A DNA stretch of 64,000 nt from Azorinus chamasolen (Eukaryota; Mollusca; Bivalvia; Cardiida; Solecurtidae): the NCBI GenBank assembly GCA_963576725.1, contig OY755241.1:77548701-77612700 (forward strand), written 5' to 3'. The position numbers and the translations under genes are program-made. A model generated the notes under the pieces. That model saw only the letters and a list, made by a program, of their open reading frames with translations, did no database searches and had not been told where the DNA came from. Shown piece after piece: positions 43,733 through 54,548 of the stretch (within the stretch, counting starts at the first letter, position 1; each line of letters begins with the position of its first letter).

Positions 43733-44705
43733 ATTATGTCTCCCCCCATATTTATATGGGGGAGACATATTGTTTTCGTGAGAGTTGTCTGTCTGTCCGT
43801 CTGTCCGTCCGTCTGTCCGTCTGTCTGTCCGTCCGTGGACACAATTTTGTCCGGCCTTCTTCTTCTACAGTTTTGCTTCAATTTTGTTGAAAGTTCATAT
43901 ATAGCCATATGACCATATAAACCTGTGCACCGCATATTTCCGTTATGATCGGACCACTACTTCAGGAGTTATCTCCCCTTTTTAGTCCCGTACCAATGTT
44001 TTCCGGTTTTCTGGACTTTTTATGGAAGTGACTCCAGATATCAACTCTATATTTAGTACAAAGCTAAATCTGTATAAGTTACAGCTTATGTTACAATCTC
44101 AGTCCGGTTGAATAATTATTTCCAGAGTTATTGCCCTTGTATTTTAATTTTTTTCTTCAAATTTGGGATTTTCCGGGCTTTTCTTGGAAGTGGTTGCAGA
44201 TATTAACTTTATATTTGGCATAAAGCTAACTCTACATGATTTACAGCTTAATTCCCAATCTCAGTCTGGTTGAATAATTTTTGCCAGAGTTATGGCCCTT
44301 GAACTTTAATTTTTTGTCAAATTTTCAGTTTTCCGGTCTTTCTTTGGAAGTGGTTGCAAATATTAACTTCATATTTGACATAAAAATAAATCTAGATGAG
44401 GTACAGCTTAAGTTCAAATATCGGTCTGGTTGAATAATTTTTGTCAGAGTTATGGTCATTGAACTTAATGTTTTTCTGAAAAGGTACCTAGCTTTAGAAC
44501 TTTGGATTTGACAAAAACCTCATGAAAGGGTCTTATTTCTAAGAATTATTCTTCATTTTTATTACATAAATTGGGTTGGGGCATGTATTGTTTTTAAATC
44601 TCTTCACGTTTCTGTATGTACATATGTTCAGATTGATGATAGGTGTTCTGACAAGCAGACAGGTGGGGGGGTATTCGTTAGCCTTTGGCTTACAGTTCTA
44701 GTTTT
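43733..44705 (+). mobile_element. Pearl-like element with '(gtcc/gtct)n' and about 170 bp core
   Basis: The head palindrome tatgtctccccccata is mirrored by tatgggggagacata. A gtctgtccgtctgtccgtcc microsatellite follows (43,788-43,838), then about 3.5 diverged units with gagttattgcccttg and cttatgttacaatctcagtc. The tail is agcctttggcttacagttct. Confidence 0.75.
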
Positions 44706-44717
44706 CATACATTTCAG

Positions 44718-44784
44718 GTGGCTAGACACTGGCTGCAATGATCGGAAGCTTACTGCAGAGTTGCATCCCCTTGCCAGACTCTAT
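44718..44784 (+). CDS. PLAT-repeat (LOXHD1-like) exon 1 seen
   Basis: The acceptor acatttcag and donor TAT|gtaact bound one base plus 22 codons, WLDTGCNDRKLTAELHPLAR then LY. LOXHD1-type proteins have C-N-R-W-L-x-x-x-x-x-D-x-x-x-x-x-E-L between successive PLAT/LH2 domains, and this fits closely. The phase at entry would complete the R. PLAT domains are lipid- or membrane-associated beta-sandwiches; LOXHD1 works in mechanosensory hair cells of vertebrates, and the role in molluscs is not known to me. Confidence 0.65.
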
Positions 44785-44837
44785 GTAACTCCCTTCAAAA
44801 TACAAAAATTCAAAGGTTGATATGAATTAAAATGTCA

Positions 44838-45089
44838 GTTAACCCTTTACTCCATAAATACGCCTGTATAAGCCTTTGCAAACAGAGTAGGCCCAGATCA
44901 GACAGCTCCTATAGGAGTTGTCTGATCAGGGTCTACTCTGTTTGCTTATGAAATAATATAGATATGATTCTACAGTTTCTGCCATTGCTAAACATTCGTG
45001 TGTTCATATGCCATTATAAACATTAATCTAATTGATTTTCATTATGTCATTTTTTCTTACACATATATTCATGGAGTAAAGGCTTAATC
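44838..45089 (-). mobile_element. Family A MITE
   Basis: ttaaccctttactccataaa to catggagtaaaggcttaa. The core agacagctcctataggagtt is well preserved. Confidence 0.85.
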
Positions 45090-45196
45090 AACAAAGATTT
45101 CCATTAGATATTTATAGATTGTGCAAAACCATTTCTGTCACCTGCCTGAACTATACAGAATAACTTTCTGTTATAAATTTCTGTAGATTATTCTAT

Positions 45197-45640
45197 TTAA
45201 CTCTTTCCTTCATATAAACACCTTTTCACACAGCTAATGGAGTAGACCCAGATCAGACGAATCCTGTTGGAGCCGTCTAGGAGCCGTCTGATCAGGGTAT
45301 GCTGTTTGCTAATGGAATTTGATAGATCTGTTTCTTTACTTTCTAAAATGGCTACAATGTTACACCTTCAATATTTCAATATAACAGTAACTATGTCGTC
45401 CATAAATATTCAGTACAGTACCTGATGAATATATTCATGTATGAAATAATGACATTATGTATATTAAATAGTTGAATTTTCTATTGGCATATGAACATGG
45501 TAATTTTTGATAATTGCAGAATCTGTAGAATCTGATGTATATATAATTCCATAACCTCACAAGAGAAGACCCTCAGGCTGATCAGATGGATCCTCCAGGA
45601 GCCATCTGGCCTGGGTCTACACCATAACTCTACCATGCTG
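45197..45640. mobile_element. Two family A MITEs, second partial
   Basis: First: ttaactctttccttcatata to about 45,425, with a 12 bp duplication at its centre (ggagccgtctaggagccgtc). Second: from ccttgatgaat-like sequence at 45,420 to acaccataactctacc, broken after the hairpin. Confidence 0.6.
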
Positions 45641-45777
45641 ACTGTTCTATCCATATGAATGATTTGAAAGCTCAGAGCTTTTGCTGACAGACAAGACTTG
45701 TCATCTGTCTGTAAAACCCTTTGTTTTGACATTTACAGGAGAACCTTACTAGAATGACAGAAACTGTAGAATCATAA

Positions 45778-46808
45778 AACAAGGGCCATTGAAAAAGTAG
45801 TGGCAACAGTCCAGTATTTGTAGCCACAAGTATGGCATATCTATGGAAAGAGTATTGATACTTCTGTCCAACTGACCTGACCACAAATGGCACTATTCAT
45901 TTGCAAAAGCAAATTTTATTTGCAGTTGAAAAACATGTAGTGTGTCACGCTGGCTGAAAACTGCAATTTCCACGAAGAGCAGATGGCGTATTGTAAGATA
46001 TATAGGTGGCTTGACATCGGTGCATCAGAAATTAAAGCTGACATTTCAAAAGAAAACATAAGCCTGTGTAAGGTTTGATCCCGCTTGATACCACATTTAT
46101 TAACCTCTGAGCAAAAGAGGGAGTCCCAGGGTAGAAAAAGCTTCCACCCTGATTGTCAAATATTAAAGCAAGGACCCTAGATGTATCAGAGAAATCGTAA
46201 CAGGTGAAGATGTGATTGTACTTTTTGAGCCTGACTATAAAAAAATAATAAAATGTGGGTGGGTGAAAATAATGACAGACTCATTATTTCTTGTCGGAGC
46301 AGAAGTGTCTAGCGGGTTATGTATGCCCTGTTCTTTGACTCAGAATTGTGGCTTAAGTTCCAATCTGTTGCTGGTACATTTTACAAAGAAAATGTCACCT
46401 CTGCTGTTCTCGACCACTGTACAGTTAATCACCCAAGGTCAGGGACATGCAGCATCAAGTTGCACCATGACAACACACCAGTCCATCATTCAGCTGTAGT
46501 ACAGGAACACCTCAAGGAGAATCACTTAGAGGTTTTACCACACCCACCATATAGCCATGATCTCTGCCCGTGTGACTTTTGGTTGAACCCATACAGTAAA
46601 TCATGCTTACGAGGGCACTGCATTGAAGTATAAACAGTATACTTAAAGAGCACTTCCTAAATGCATTTTCTGAGTGGCTTTTGCACCTGGAAAAGTGTGT
46701 ACAGTCAGGTGGAGAGTAGTTTGAAGGTCTCACATAGTTATTTCTTAGAAATTGAGTGAGGTATGGAAAAGCCGCCACTGTTAACACTACTTTTCAAATG
46801 CTCTTTGT
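45778..46808 (+). pseudogene. Decayed mariner-type transposon
   Basis: The inverted ends cattgaaaaagtagtggcaa (45,787) and ctacttttcaaatg (46,787-46,800) match at 20 of 24 positions. Fragments of a mariner DD34D transposase lie between: REIVTG then VIVLFEPDYKKIIKCGW (46,180-46,265), and in another frame KLHHDNTPVHHSAVVQEHLK, LPHPPYSHDLCPCDFWL and LRG (46,440-46,620). The family pattern is H-D-N-A-P-x-H...P-Y-S-P-D-L-x-P-x-D-F-W-L. Frameshifts and stops make it inactive. Confidence 0.8.
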
Positions 46809-46949
46809 ATTATATCATTTAGCAAACAGAGCATATCTATATTATATCATTTAGCAAAGAGAGCAGACCCTGATTGGAGACTCCATCAGGAGCCATCTGA
46901 TCTGGGTTTACACTTTTTGTAAAGGCCTATAATTGTGTATTTATTGATT

Positions 46950-47680
46950 AAGTTAACCCTATTCCTATTGAATATTCATGCAAGATTACGTCCATGATAA
47001 ATATTTCTTCATTTAATTTTTGTATTACAAGTTAATTGCAATGGCAAACACTAGAGAACCAGATCTATATAAACACTAGAGAACCAGATCTATATAAACA
47101 CTAGAGAACCAGATCTATATAAACACTAGAGAACCAGATCTATATAAACACTAGAGAACCAGATCTATATAAACACTAGAGAACCAGATCTATATAAACA
47201 CTAGAGAACCAGATCTATATAAACACTAGAGAACCAGATCTATATAAACACTAGAGAACCAGATCTATATAAACACTAGAGAACCAGATCTATATAAACA
47301 CTAGAGAACCAGATCTATATAAACACTAGAGAACCAGATCTATATAAACACTAGAGAACCAGATCTATATAAACACTAGAGAACCAGATCTATATAAACA
47401 CTAGAGAACCAGATCTATATAAACACTAGAGAACCAGATCTATATAAACACTAGAGAACCAGATCTATATAAACACTAGAGAACCAGATCTATATAAACA
47501 CTAGAGAACCAGATCTATATAAACACTAGAGAACCAGATCTATATAAACACTAGAGAACCAGATCTATATAAACACTAGAGAACCAGATCTATATAATAC
47601 AAACACTAGAGCTGTAGATGCTGTCTGATCTGGGTCAATTCTGTTTACAGAGGCATACTAATGAGTTTATAAAAATTTGT
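46950..47680 (+). mobile_element. Family A MITE expanded by an internal 25 bp minisatellite
   Basis: The outer parts are MITE: taaccctattcctattgaat at the left, and gatgctgtctgatctgggtc with ttctgtttacagaggcat at the right. The interior is the array at 47,046-47,596. Confidence 0.7.
47046..47596 (+). repeat. 25 bp minisatellite, about 22 copies
   Basis: The unit starts aaacactagagaaccagatc and ends tatat; copies appear identical. The sequence is close to the normal family A interior (aaactgtagaatcagatcta), so the array grew from the MITE. Confidence 0.95.
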
Positions 47681-47696
47681 GTTTCTAAATAGATGC

Positions 47697-47955
47697 TTAA
47701 CCCTTTTTCCTTTAGAATATTGATTTAAATATAATGACATCAAAAATATTATTCAGGTTTTTCCATAATGGCATAAAAAGCATTTGACACTTTGACTCCG
47801 GCAGAAAGTTTAGAATCAGATCTTTATTACACTGTTAGCAAACAGGACAGACCATGATCAGACTACTCCTATAGGAGCCATCTGATTAGTGTACACATGT
47901 ACATGTACTCTGTTTACAAAAGTGTGCAAAGGCATTTATATTAAAGAAATAAATA
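47697..47955 (+). mobile_element. Family A MITE
   Basis: cttaaccctttttcctttag to atattaaagaaataaat. The core agactactcctataggagcc is intact; the right end is worn. Confidence 0.7.
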
Positions 47956-47974
47956 ATAATTAAATTAATAAATT

Positions 47975-48051
47975 CGAGGGTTTGGTGCAAAACTATTCTA
48001 ACTCCTTCACTAAAGTGAAGGAGTTAGAATAGTTTTCCACCAAGCCCTCAA
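47975..48051. repeat. Hairpin family E, copy 1
   Basis: cgagggtttggtgcaaaact and its mirror enclose aactccttcactaaagtgaa. Arms of about 36 bp are almost perfect. Two more copies are at 57,915 and 59,733. Confidence 0.85.
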
Positions 48052-48214
48052 TTATTGTTAATGCAGAACGGAAGTGATTTGTTCTTGAAATGAAACATAC
48101 ACCAGACTCAAGGTAAATGCCCTTCAATCCTGTCTTAAACACAGAATTAGACTTATTATGAGCGCCCATTGAAGAAAGGGTTATTTAGTATACTAATAAA
48201 GTCAGTTTTAGTTT

Positions 48215-48365
48215 GTATTTTCTCATGTCTAATACCTGTTTAAGTTTGAATTTTCTAATGTCTAATACCTGTTTTCCTGCAGATGGAAACTGTATTTTCC
48301 CATGTCTAATACCTGTTTTCCTGCAGATGGAAACTCTATTTCCCATGTCTTATACCTGTTTTCTT
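48215..48365 (+). repeat. Short tandem repeats before an exon
   Basis: About 3.5 copies of a segment with catgtctaatacctgttttc and tgcagatggaaact. They create several duplicated acceptor-like sites (ttttcctgcag) upstream of the PLAT exon at 48,370. Confidence 0.75.
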
Positions 48366-48369
48366 GTAG

Positions 48370-48528
48370 ATGCTGGCAAGGACAAGTTGTCCATGCTAAA
48401 GCCTGCCCATCAGGCTGGAGATATCTCTATTGTGGTGTATGGCTACAACTCGGTCAAAGGTCCCATTGAGCTGTCCAGAGATGACCAGACATCTGTGGTC
48501 AACTTACTGTCACCTGAACACATAGAGG
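48370..48528 (+). CDS. PLAT-repeat exon
   Basis: The acceptor ttttcttgtag and donor GAGG|gtattt bound AGKDKLSMLKPAHQAGDISI then VVYGYNSVKGPIELSRDDQT and SVVNLLSPEHIE. G-D-I-S-I-V-V-Y-G-x-N-S-x-x-G-P-I-E-L matches the central strands of a PLAT domain (x-D-V-x-I-x-L-Y-G-x-x-G...G-x-I-x-L). It leaves in phase 1, while the next exon reads in phase 0. A MITE begins in the TA of the donor. Confidence 0.65.
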
Positions 48529-48529
48529 G

Positions 48530-48673
48530 TATTTGTTATTTTCGGTGGAAGATCGAAATTTATTTCATTGAGTGAACACTAGACGGTATATTTTCGAGCC
48601 ACTCGTGAAAATATTACTGTCTGGTGTTCTCGAGATGAAATAAATTTCGATCTTCCACCGAAAATAACAAATA
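48530..48673. mobile_element. Palindromic MITE at a splice donor (family J)
   Basis: Arms of 36 bp (tttgttattttcggtggaag...) are perfectly complementary at 48,532-48,567 and 48,636-48,671, flanked by TA on both sides. The left TA is bases +2 and +3 of the intron after 48,528. Probably Tc1/mariner-related from the TA target (inference). Confidence 0.85.
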
Positions 48674-49570
48674 TTCTATTTATTTCATGCTTTTATTCAA
48701 CTTTATAATCCTTTTTTTCAAAGGATTTATGTCCTAACGAAATCGAAAGTACGATTCGCTCCCAGTGGGGAGCCCCAGTTATAGACTGCAGATCACATGT
48801 CGCTTCACGACAGAAGATATAGTTTTATATAATTGTCTTAGAAATTGTAAAATGTCCATAAAAATATATTTTATAAGTTCAAAATGATTAACACAGTGGG
48901 GTTATATCGTATGACGTCAATTTGTATATCTGACAACAAAACTAAAAGAAAACTTTGTTGGTATTACTGCGCCTCATTTTTACGTCATGAGTCATATATG
49001 CACGTCATAAGTCAGACGTCTGCCGTCTTGTCCAAAACGAACGCGGTGGAAACCAACAAAGAACGAAACTGAGACTTTATATAACAGACAACATGTAGGT
49101 TGTGGGCTTTAACTGAGCCAACAGTATCAGGAAATACGAATGGATAATGCAACGTGTTGAATATTCACTGTCACTGTCGGAAAAGAATGGAATTCTTTTT
49201 AACAGTCTGCACACCGGAGAATTTTAGATTCATGAGAACGAGTTTGTGTTTCTGAAACGGGGTTGATAACTTGTTATAGATCTAGTAACTGTGACATGAA
49301 CATGGAAATGACAGCCAGTGAAGACACTGATTTGAAATCTGCTATTGAATCCTGTAGATAACCACGGTTGACTTGTTCGGCCTAGTGTCAGTTGATGATG
49401 GCATCGAGTAAGCGGCTTGAATTTGCTTTACTTGAAGGCAGGTAGAGTAGATTCGATACAGGTACTGTACTGGTAGACGTTTGGTTTAATTCATGAATCT
49501 TAATGTAAAATCGAATGGTGGACAATTTCATCATTTTAAAATGAATTACAAGTGCAAATAGCAGTACATT
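48674..49570. other. Intron of PLAT gene, no element recognised
   Basis: Single-copy-looking sequence. The ORF at 48,884-49,072 shows no domain. Confidence 0.35.
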
Positions 49571-49573
49571 TCG

Positions 49574-49648
49574 TCCATTATGGTCTAATGTGAGGACGTC
49601 TTGTCATTTATTGGCAGAAGGTCTGGGTTCGAGTCCCAGTTTGGATTT
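49574..49648 (+). pseudogene. tRNA-Glu-like sequence
   Basis: tccattatggtctaatgtga resembles the start of tRNA-Glu with an A box, and gggttcgagtcccag is a B box. The outer tcca/tgga pairs, but the anticodon arm is not convincing. It may be a tRNA pseudogene or SINE head. It is flanked by gcagtaca and tgtactgc. Confidence 0.45.
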
Positions 49649-49794
49649 CATTTTGTACTGCTGTTTATTTCATTTATTATCAAATTTATTCTCTGTGAAA
49701 CTTTTTTCAAAAATATAACAAAACATTGCAAAATGACTCAATAAATGAAGAATTGTATTGCTTTTCTAAATATCTGACTGCTTAGTGCAAGTTA

Positions 49795-49915
49795 AATTCC
49801 CCATGGGGGGAACAAGTAGTCCGGTAACAGTGAAATTATCAAATTGATAATTTCACTGTTCAAAACAGTGAGTTTATCAAGTGATAATCCACTGTTATAT
49901 CCTGGTAAACCACTG
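49795..49915. repeat. Paired short hairpins
   Basis: acagtgaaattatcaaattg with its mirror, then aacagtgagtttatcaagtg with a partial mirror. Probably a small MITE. Confidence 0.5.
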
Positions 49916-50129
49916 GAAAGCATGAAATAATTCTATGTAAGACATACTTGGGTATAGATTACAAGTGTGAACATTTGAAATATTTATAGTGTTCTCAATT
50001 TGATGTACCTTTGTATTTGGAACACAAAGAGGTGCTGGCTTTAGTCGATCACTTTGAAACAGGTCTTGCAAATACTTTTAAGATTGACATACATGTACTC
50101 TCTTTGCAGTCCAATGGCAGAACTAGGAA

Positions 50130-50386
50130 TTGTTTTAACTTTTTCCTTCATATGAACACCTTTTCATGCTTTTGCAAACAGAATAGACCCAGATCAGATG
50201 GCTAATATAGGAGCTGTCTGAACAGGGTCTGCTCTGTTTACTAATAGAATTCGATAGATTTGTTTCTTTACTGTCTAAAATGGCTACAACATTCCACCTT
50301 CCATATTTATTTATAACTTTTTTGTCCATGAATGTTCAGTAGTTTGGAAATTTGGAATAAACATAGAACAGGGAAAGGGTTAATTT
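50130..50386 (-). mobile_element. Family A MITE
   Basis: ttttaactttttccttcata to agaacagggaaagggttaa. Core gatggctaatataggagctg. Confidence 0.75.
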
Positions 50387-50444
50387 GCTATGACTTGAGC
50401 TGATGATAAGTTCATCACAGTGCATTAGTACTTTAGTCTCATAT

Positions 50445-50697
50445 TTAACATTTATTCCAAGAATATTCCTGTTAGAATATAAATGATATTATGAATATTG
50501 ATTAACTGAATTTTTGTAACAGCATTTTGAAAAAAATATTTTTTTATCATAACGGAAACTGAACAAATCTAAATTATTCATAAGCAAACAAAGCAGACTC
50601 TGATCAGACAGTTCCTACAGAAGCTATCTAATATGGGTATATGCTGTTTGCAAAGGCATTAAATGGTATATGTAGTTGTGTTGTAAAGGGTTAATGA
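50445..50697 (+). mobile_element. Family A MITE
   Basis: It ends tgttgtaaagggttaa. Core gcagactctgatcagacagt. The left terminal region is diverged. Confidence 0.65.
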
Positions 50698-50757
50698 CCA
50701 ATAACCATAAGATCTGCATGCAGAGTAGAAATGCTTTTCTAGGTTATTCATTATGAT

Positions 50758-51000
50758 CCTTGACCCTTTCCCCCTTTGATATTGATGAAAGTAATCATTA
50801 CATCATGAATATTTATTAGCTTATTTTTTAAGATGGCATAATTATGTACACAAGATATTTTTGCCCAAGTAGTTACTGTAGGATCTATATTATGTCTGGA
50901 GCAGACCCTGATCAGATAGCTCCTATAGGAACTGTCTGATCTAGGTTTACTCTTTTTGCAAATGTGTGAAAAGCTTTTATATGATGGAAAGGTTTAGAAA
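50758..51000 (+). mobile_element. Family A MITE
   Basis: ccttgaccctttcccccttt to gatggaaaggtttag. Core agatagctcctataggaact. Confidence 0.7.
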
Positions 51001-51156
51001 GCAAACAAACCTATTTTAAAATGACTCTCTATTATAGGTTCACCATATAATAGATACATAAACATTATAGCTGTTGAATGGTTATTAGCAGACAGCACAG
51101 TCACTAGTAATGAAGAATGAAAAACCCACAGGTGAAAAACTCACGTTGTATTTCAG

Positions 51157-51241
51157 GACTATGAGCTTGGAGACCTTGGGGAGATAGAGAAAGTTGTCTG
51201 GCTATGAAGGAGACACAGAGAATGTGTGGACAATGCAACAG
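51157..51241 (+). CDS. PLAT-repeat exon with internal frame change
   Basis: The acceptor tgtatttcag and donor CAG|gtatga bound it. The first part reads DYELGDLGEIEKV, which matches the PLAT pattern D-L-G-E-L-x-K-I-x-I-G. The second part reads SGYEGDTENVWTMQQ in a frame one base away, again PLAT-like (G-x-x-G...W). Read straight, it meets a TGA after VVWL. One extra base near 51,195 would explain this, as a sequence error or a disabling insertion. Confidence 0.5.
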
Positions 51242-51284
51242 GTATGAGATACAGTGCTGCTATGATATAGGATTATGGATCCTT

Positions 51285-52024
51285 TTCAATGGAATTTATC
51301 ACTATACTCAGGAATAGTAACTATGAATATTTATCAGTAGTATATGGCATCATGAGCAAGGACATTTTAACCATGGCAGAAACTAGAAATAGATCTTTGT
51401 TATTTCACAAGCAAACAGAGCAGACTCTGATCAAACAGCTTCTACTAGTTTGGAACAACCACACCAATGTTCTAGTCCAAATTGCTTAACCCGTAACCTC
51501 AAAACAAATGCTTTATCATGCCATTGCAAACAGAGTATACCCAGATCAGATAGCTGTTGGAGAACTTGGAGCCATATGATCAGGGCCTGTTCTGTTTGCT
51601 TATAATATTCTATAGATGTATGATTCTATAGTTTCTGCCATTACTGAATGATCCTGTGTAAGTGTTGCTATGCCATTATAAGAATTCATCACCTTAATAT
51701 GTATGTGGTCATTAAAATGGAAATATTCATCAGGTATTGAATATACCTCAGAACTGCAAATAAGAGGAGCATATAGGACATCTGGTACAATATGCATTAT
51801 ATTTCTCTTTAATCCTCTCTAATTTCTCTCTCTATCCTTTTACTCCATGAATATGTCTTTACTCCATGAATATGTCTTTCTACACCTTCACAAACGGGGT
51901 AGACCCAGATCAGAGGGCTCCTGTAGCCTAGTGTAGGAGCCATCTGATCAGGGTCTGCCCTGTATGCTTATGATATGGTATATGTCTGATTCGACTGTTT
52001 CTGTCATGATAAAAATGCCTGTTA
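51285..52024. mobile_element. Three family A MITEs or remnants in a row
   Basis: 51,285-51,492 (gagcagactctgatcaaaca, right end lost), 51,486-51,745 (cagagtatacccagatcaga, reverse type), and 51,834-52,024 (tccttttactccatgaatat with a duplicated tactccatgaatatgtcttt, cut off by F6). Confidence 0.65.
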
Positions 52025-52722
52025 AGCCAACATGGCACAAAGTGCCAGGTGAGATATTGTGAGGGGACTGTCTCTGGCGATGTGCGTCATCAAGAATTTA
52101 TTCAAACATCTTCTTCTCTGAAACCACAAAGCCTAGAGCTTTGATATTTGGTATGTAGCATGATCTAATGGTCCTCTACAAAGATTGTTCAAATTATGAC
52201 CCCCAGACCAAAAATGACTCCGCCCTGGGGCTTATCAATTTTTCATAGGAAAATCTTTAAAAATCTTCTTCTATGAAACTGAAAGGCCTAGACCTTTGAT
52301 ATTTGGTATGTAGCATGATCTAATGGTCCTCTACAAGGGTTGTTCAAATTATGACCCCAGGACCAAAAATAGCCCGCCGCGGGGCTTATCAGTTTTTCAT
52401 ATTGAAATCTTCTACTCCAAATTTGTAAGGCCTATACCTTTGATATTTAGTATGTAGAATCATCTAATGATTTTCTACTAAGATTGTTCAAATTATGACC
52501 CCAGGGCCAAAAATGGCCCTGCCCCGTGGCTTGCCAGTTTTTCATATGAAGCATCACCTAATAGTCCACTATCAAGATTGATCAGATTTAAACCTCCATG
52601 CCTAAAATGATGGCCCTTGGTTTCATATTGGCCCCATTCATGACTTTTTTACGTAGAAAAACAGTAAACATAAGTCCAGTAACCAGGTGAGCGATTAAGG
52701 GCCAACATGGCCCTCTTGTTCA
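52022..52722 (+). mobile_element. 'agctcacc' composite element F6 (F4 subfamily)
   Basis: A degenerate head (catggcacaaagtgccaggt), about four units with atttggtatgtagcatgatc, and the tail aggtgagcgattaagggcca...ccctcttgttc. It is inserted into a family A MITE. Confidence 0.75.
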
Positions 52723-53091
52723 TAGTGCCATTACATGTTATAAACTTTAGTGAATAAATATGCATGATGTCAATGATATTTACATGAATATTCATGCTCT
52801 AAAGGTATATAAGAGATAACACATGGTCCCAGACTTGTGGTCTAAACTGTTTTAATAACCTTAATATTCATGGTGTGAAGGACTTTGGCATTCTATTGAG
52901 TACCAACAAGAAAGAGTTGGCTGAGAGGTAAGGAATGTGGATATATCAGTACATCTCCTACCTATAGATCTTCAACATTTTCTCAAAACATTTTCTACCA
53001 TTTGGAAAGAAGCTGGGAACCAAAGAAAATAGCTTCACAATATTTTCCAGTTTTGTCTCTCAGGATGTGTTGGTGAATTCAATATTTGTTG

Positions 53092-54374
53092 TTATACCCC
53101 CCTTTTGAAAAAATGGGGGTATATTGCTTTGCACATGTCGGTCGGTCGGTCGGTAGGTCGGTCGGTCGGTCGGTCGGTCGGTCTGTCGGTCGGTCGGTAG
53201 ATCGATGGTTTCCGAATGATAACTAATAAACAACTTGGCCTAGAATCTTCAAACTTGCTGTGGTGGTTGGTCATGACAAGTAGATGACCCCTATTGTTTT
53301 TTAGGTCACTAGGTCAAAGGTCAAGGTCACCATGACCTAAAATGGTGAAATAGTTTCCGATCAATAACTGCTCAAGGGTTTGGCATGGGATCTTCAAACT
53401 TGCTGTGGTGGTTGGTCATGACCACTACATGACCCCTATTGATTTTGAGGTCACTAGGTCAAAGGTCAAGGTCACCATGACCTTAAATGGTTAAATGGTT
53501 TCCGATCAATAACTGCTCAAGGGTTTGGCTTAGGATCTTCAAACTTGCTGTGGTAGTTGGTCATGACCACTGGATGACCCCTATTGATTTTGAGGTCACT
53601 AGGTCAAAGGTCAAGGTCACCATGACCTTAAAGGGTGAAATGGTTTGCGATCAATAACTGCTCAAGGATTTGGCCTAGGATCTTCAAATTTGCTGTGGTG
53701 GTTGGTAATGACCACTGGATGACCCCTATTGCTTTTTAGGTCACTAGGTCAAAGGTCAAGGTCACCATGCTCTTAAATGGTCAAATGGTTTCCGATCAAT
53801 AACTGCTCAAGGGTTTGGCTTAGAATCTTCAAACTTGCTGCTGTAGTTGGTCATGACAACTGGATGGCCCCTATTGTATTTGAGGTCACTAGGTCAAAGG
53901 TCAAGGTCACCATGACCTTAACTTGTAAAATGGTTTCTGATCAATAACTGCTCAAGGGTTTGGCTTAGGATCTTCAAATTTGCTTAGGTGGTTGGTCATG
54001 ACAACTAGATGAGCCCTATTGTTTTTTAAGGCACTAGGTCAAAGGTCAAGGTCACCATGACCTTAACTGGTGAAATGGTTTGCGATCAATAACTGCTCAA
54101 GGGTTTGGCTTAGGATCTTCAAACTTGCTGTGGTGGTTGGTTGTGACCCCTTGATGACCCCTAAAGTTGTTGAGGTCACTAGGTCAAAGGTCAAGGTCAC
54201 CATGACCTTAATATGTGAAATGTTTTCAGATCAATAAATGATCAGTGGTTTGGCTTAGGATATTCAAAGTTGCTGTGGTGATTAGTCATGACCGCTAGAT
54301 GACCTCTATAGCTGAGGTCACTAGATCAAAGGTCAGGGGGTCGGGGTATACATGTTTTACAAACATCTCTTGTT
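53092..54374 (+). mobile_element. Pearl-like element, 145 bp tandem core
   Basis: The head palindrome ttataccccccttttgaa/aaatgggggtata is followed by (gtcg)n at 53,138-53,200. Units then start at 53,207, 53,352, 53,497, 53,642, 53,787, 53,932, 54,077 and 54,222, exactly 145 bp apart. Units contain aaggtcaaggtcaccatgac. The tail is ggggtatacatgttttacaa and ctcttgtt. It ends 29 bp before a PLAT exon. Confidence 0.9.
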
Positions 54375-54403
54375 ACTGATTTGTTTCCAATTTAAATTTT
54401 TAG

Positions 54404-54520
54404 GTTGTATAAGAGGATCAGACAACTCAGGAGATATTGACTTCCGTGGCTGGGTTGGGGAAATAGGTGGAGATATACGCAAGGAAATGCCCCAGGTGCT
54501 ACCCAAAATGGAGCACCAAG
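54404..54520 (+). CDS. PLAT-repeat gene, inter-domain exon
   Basis: The acceptor aaatttttag and donor CAAG|gtaact bound CIRGSDNSGDIDFRGWVGEI then GGDIRKEMPQVLPKMEHQ. It corresponds to the linker with W-x...D-I-x-R-E-x-P before the next PLAT domain. It leaves in phase 1, but the next recognised exon reads in phase 0. Confidence 0.6.
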
Positions 54521-54548
54521 GTAACTTAATAAATTTCTGTTTTGGAGT

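Noticed and set aside
47046..47596. CRISPR-like regular array
   Set aside because: Identical 25 bp units are directly adjacent with no unique spacers; it is a minisatellite in eukaryotic DNA.
52850..52928. Possible exon DFGILLSTNKKELAER before gtaagg
   Set aside because: Good donor, but no clear acceptor and no match to the missing PLAT segment.
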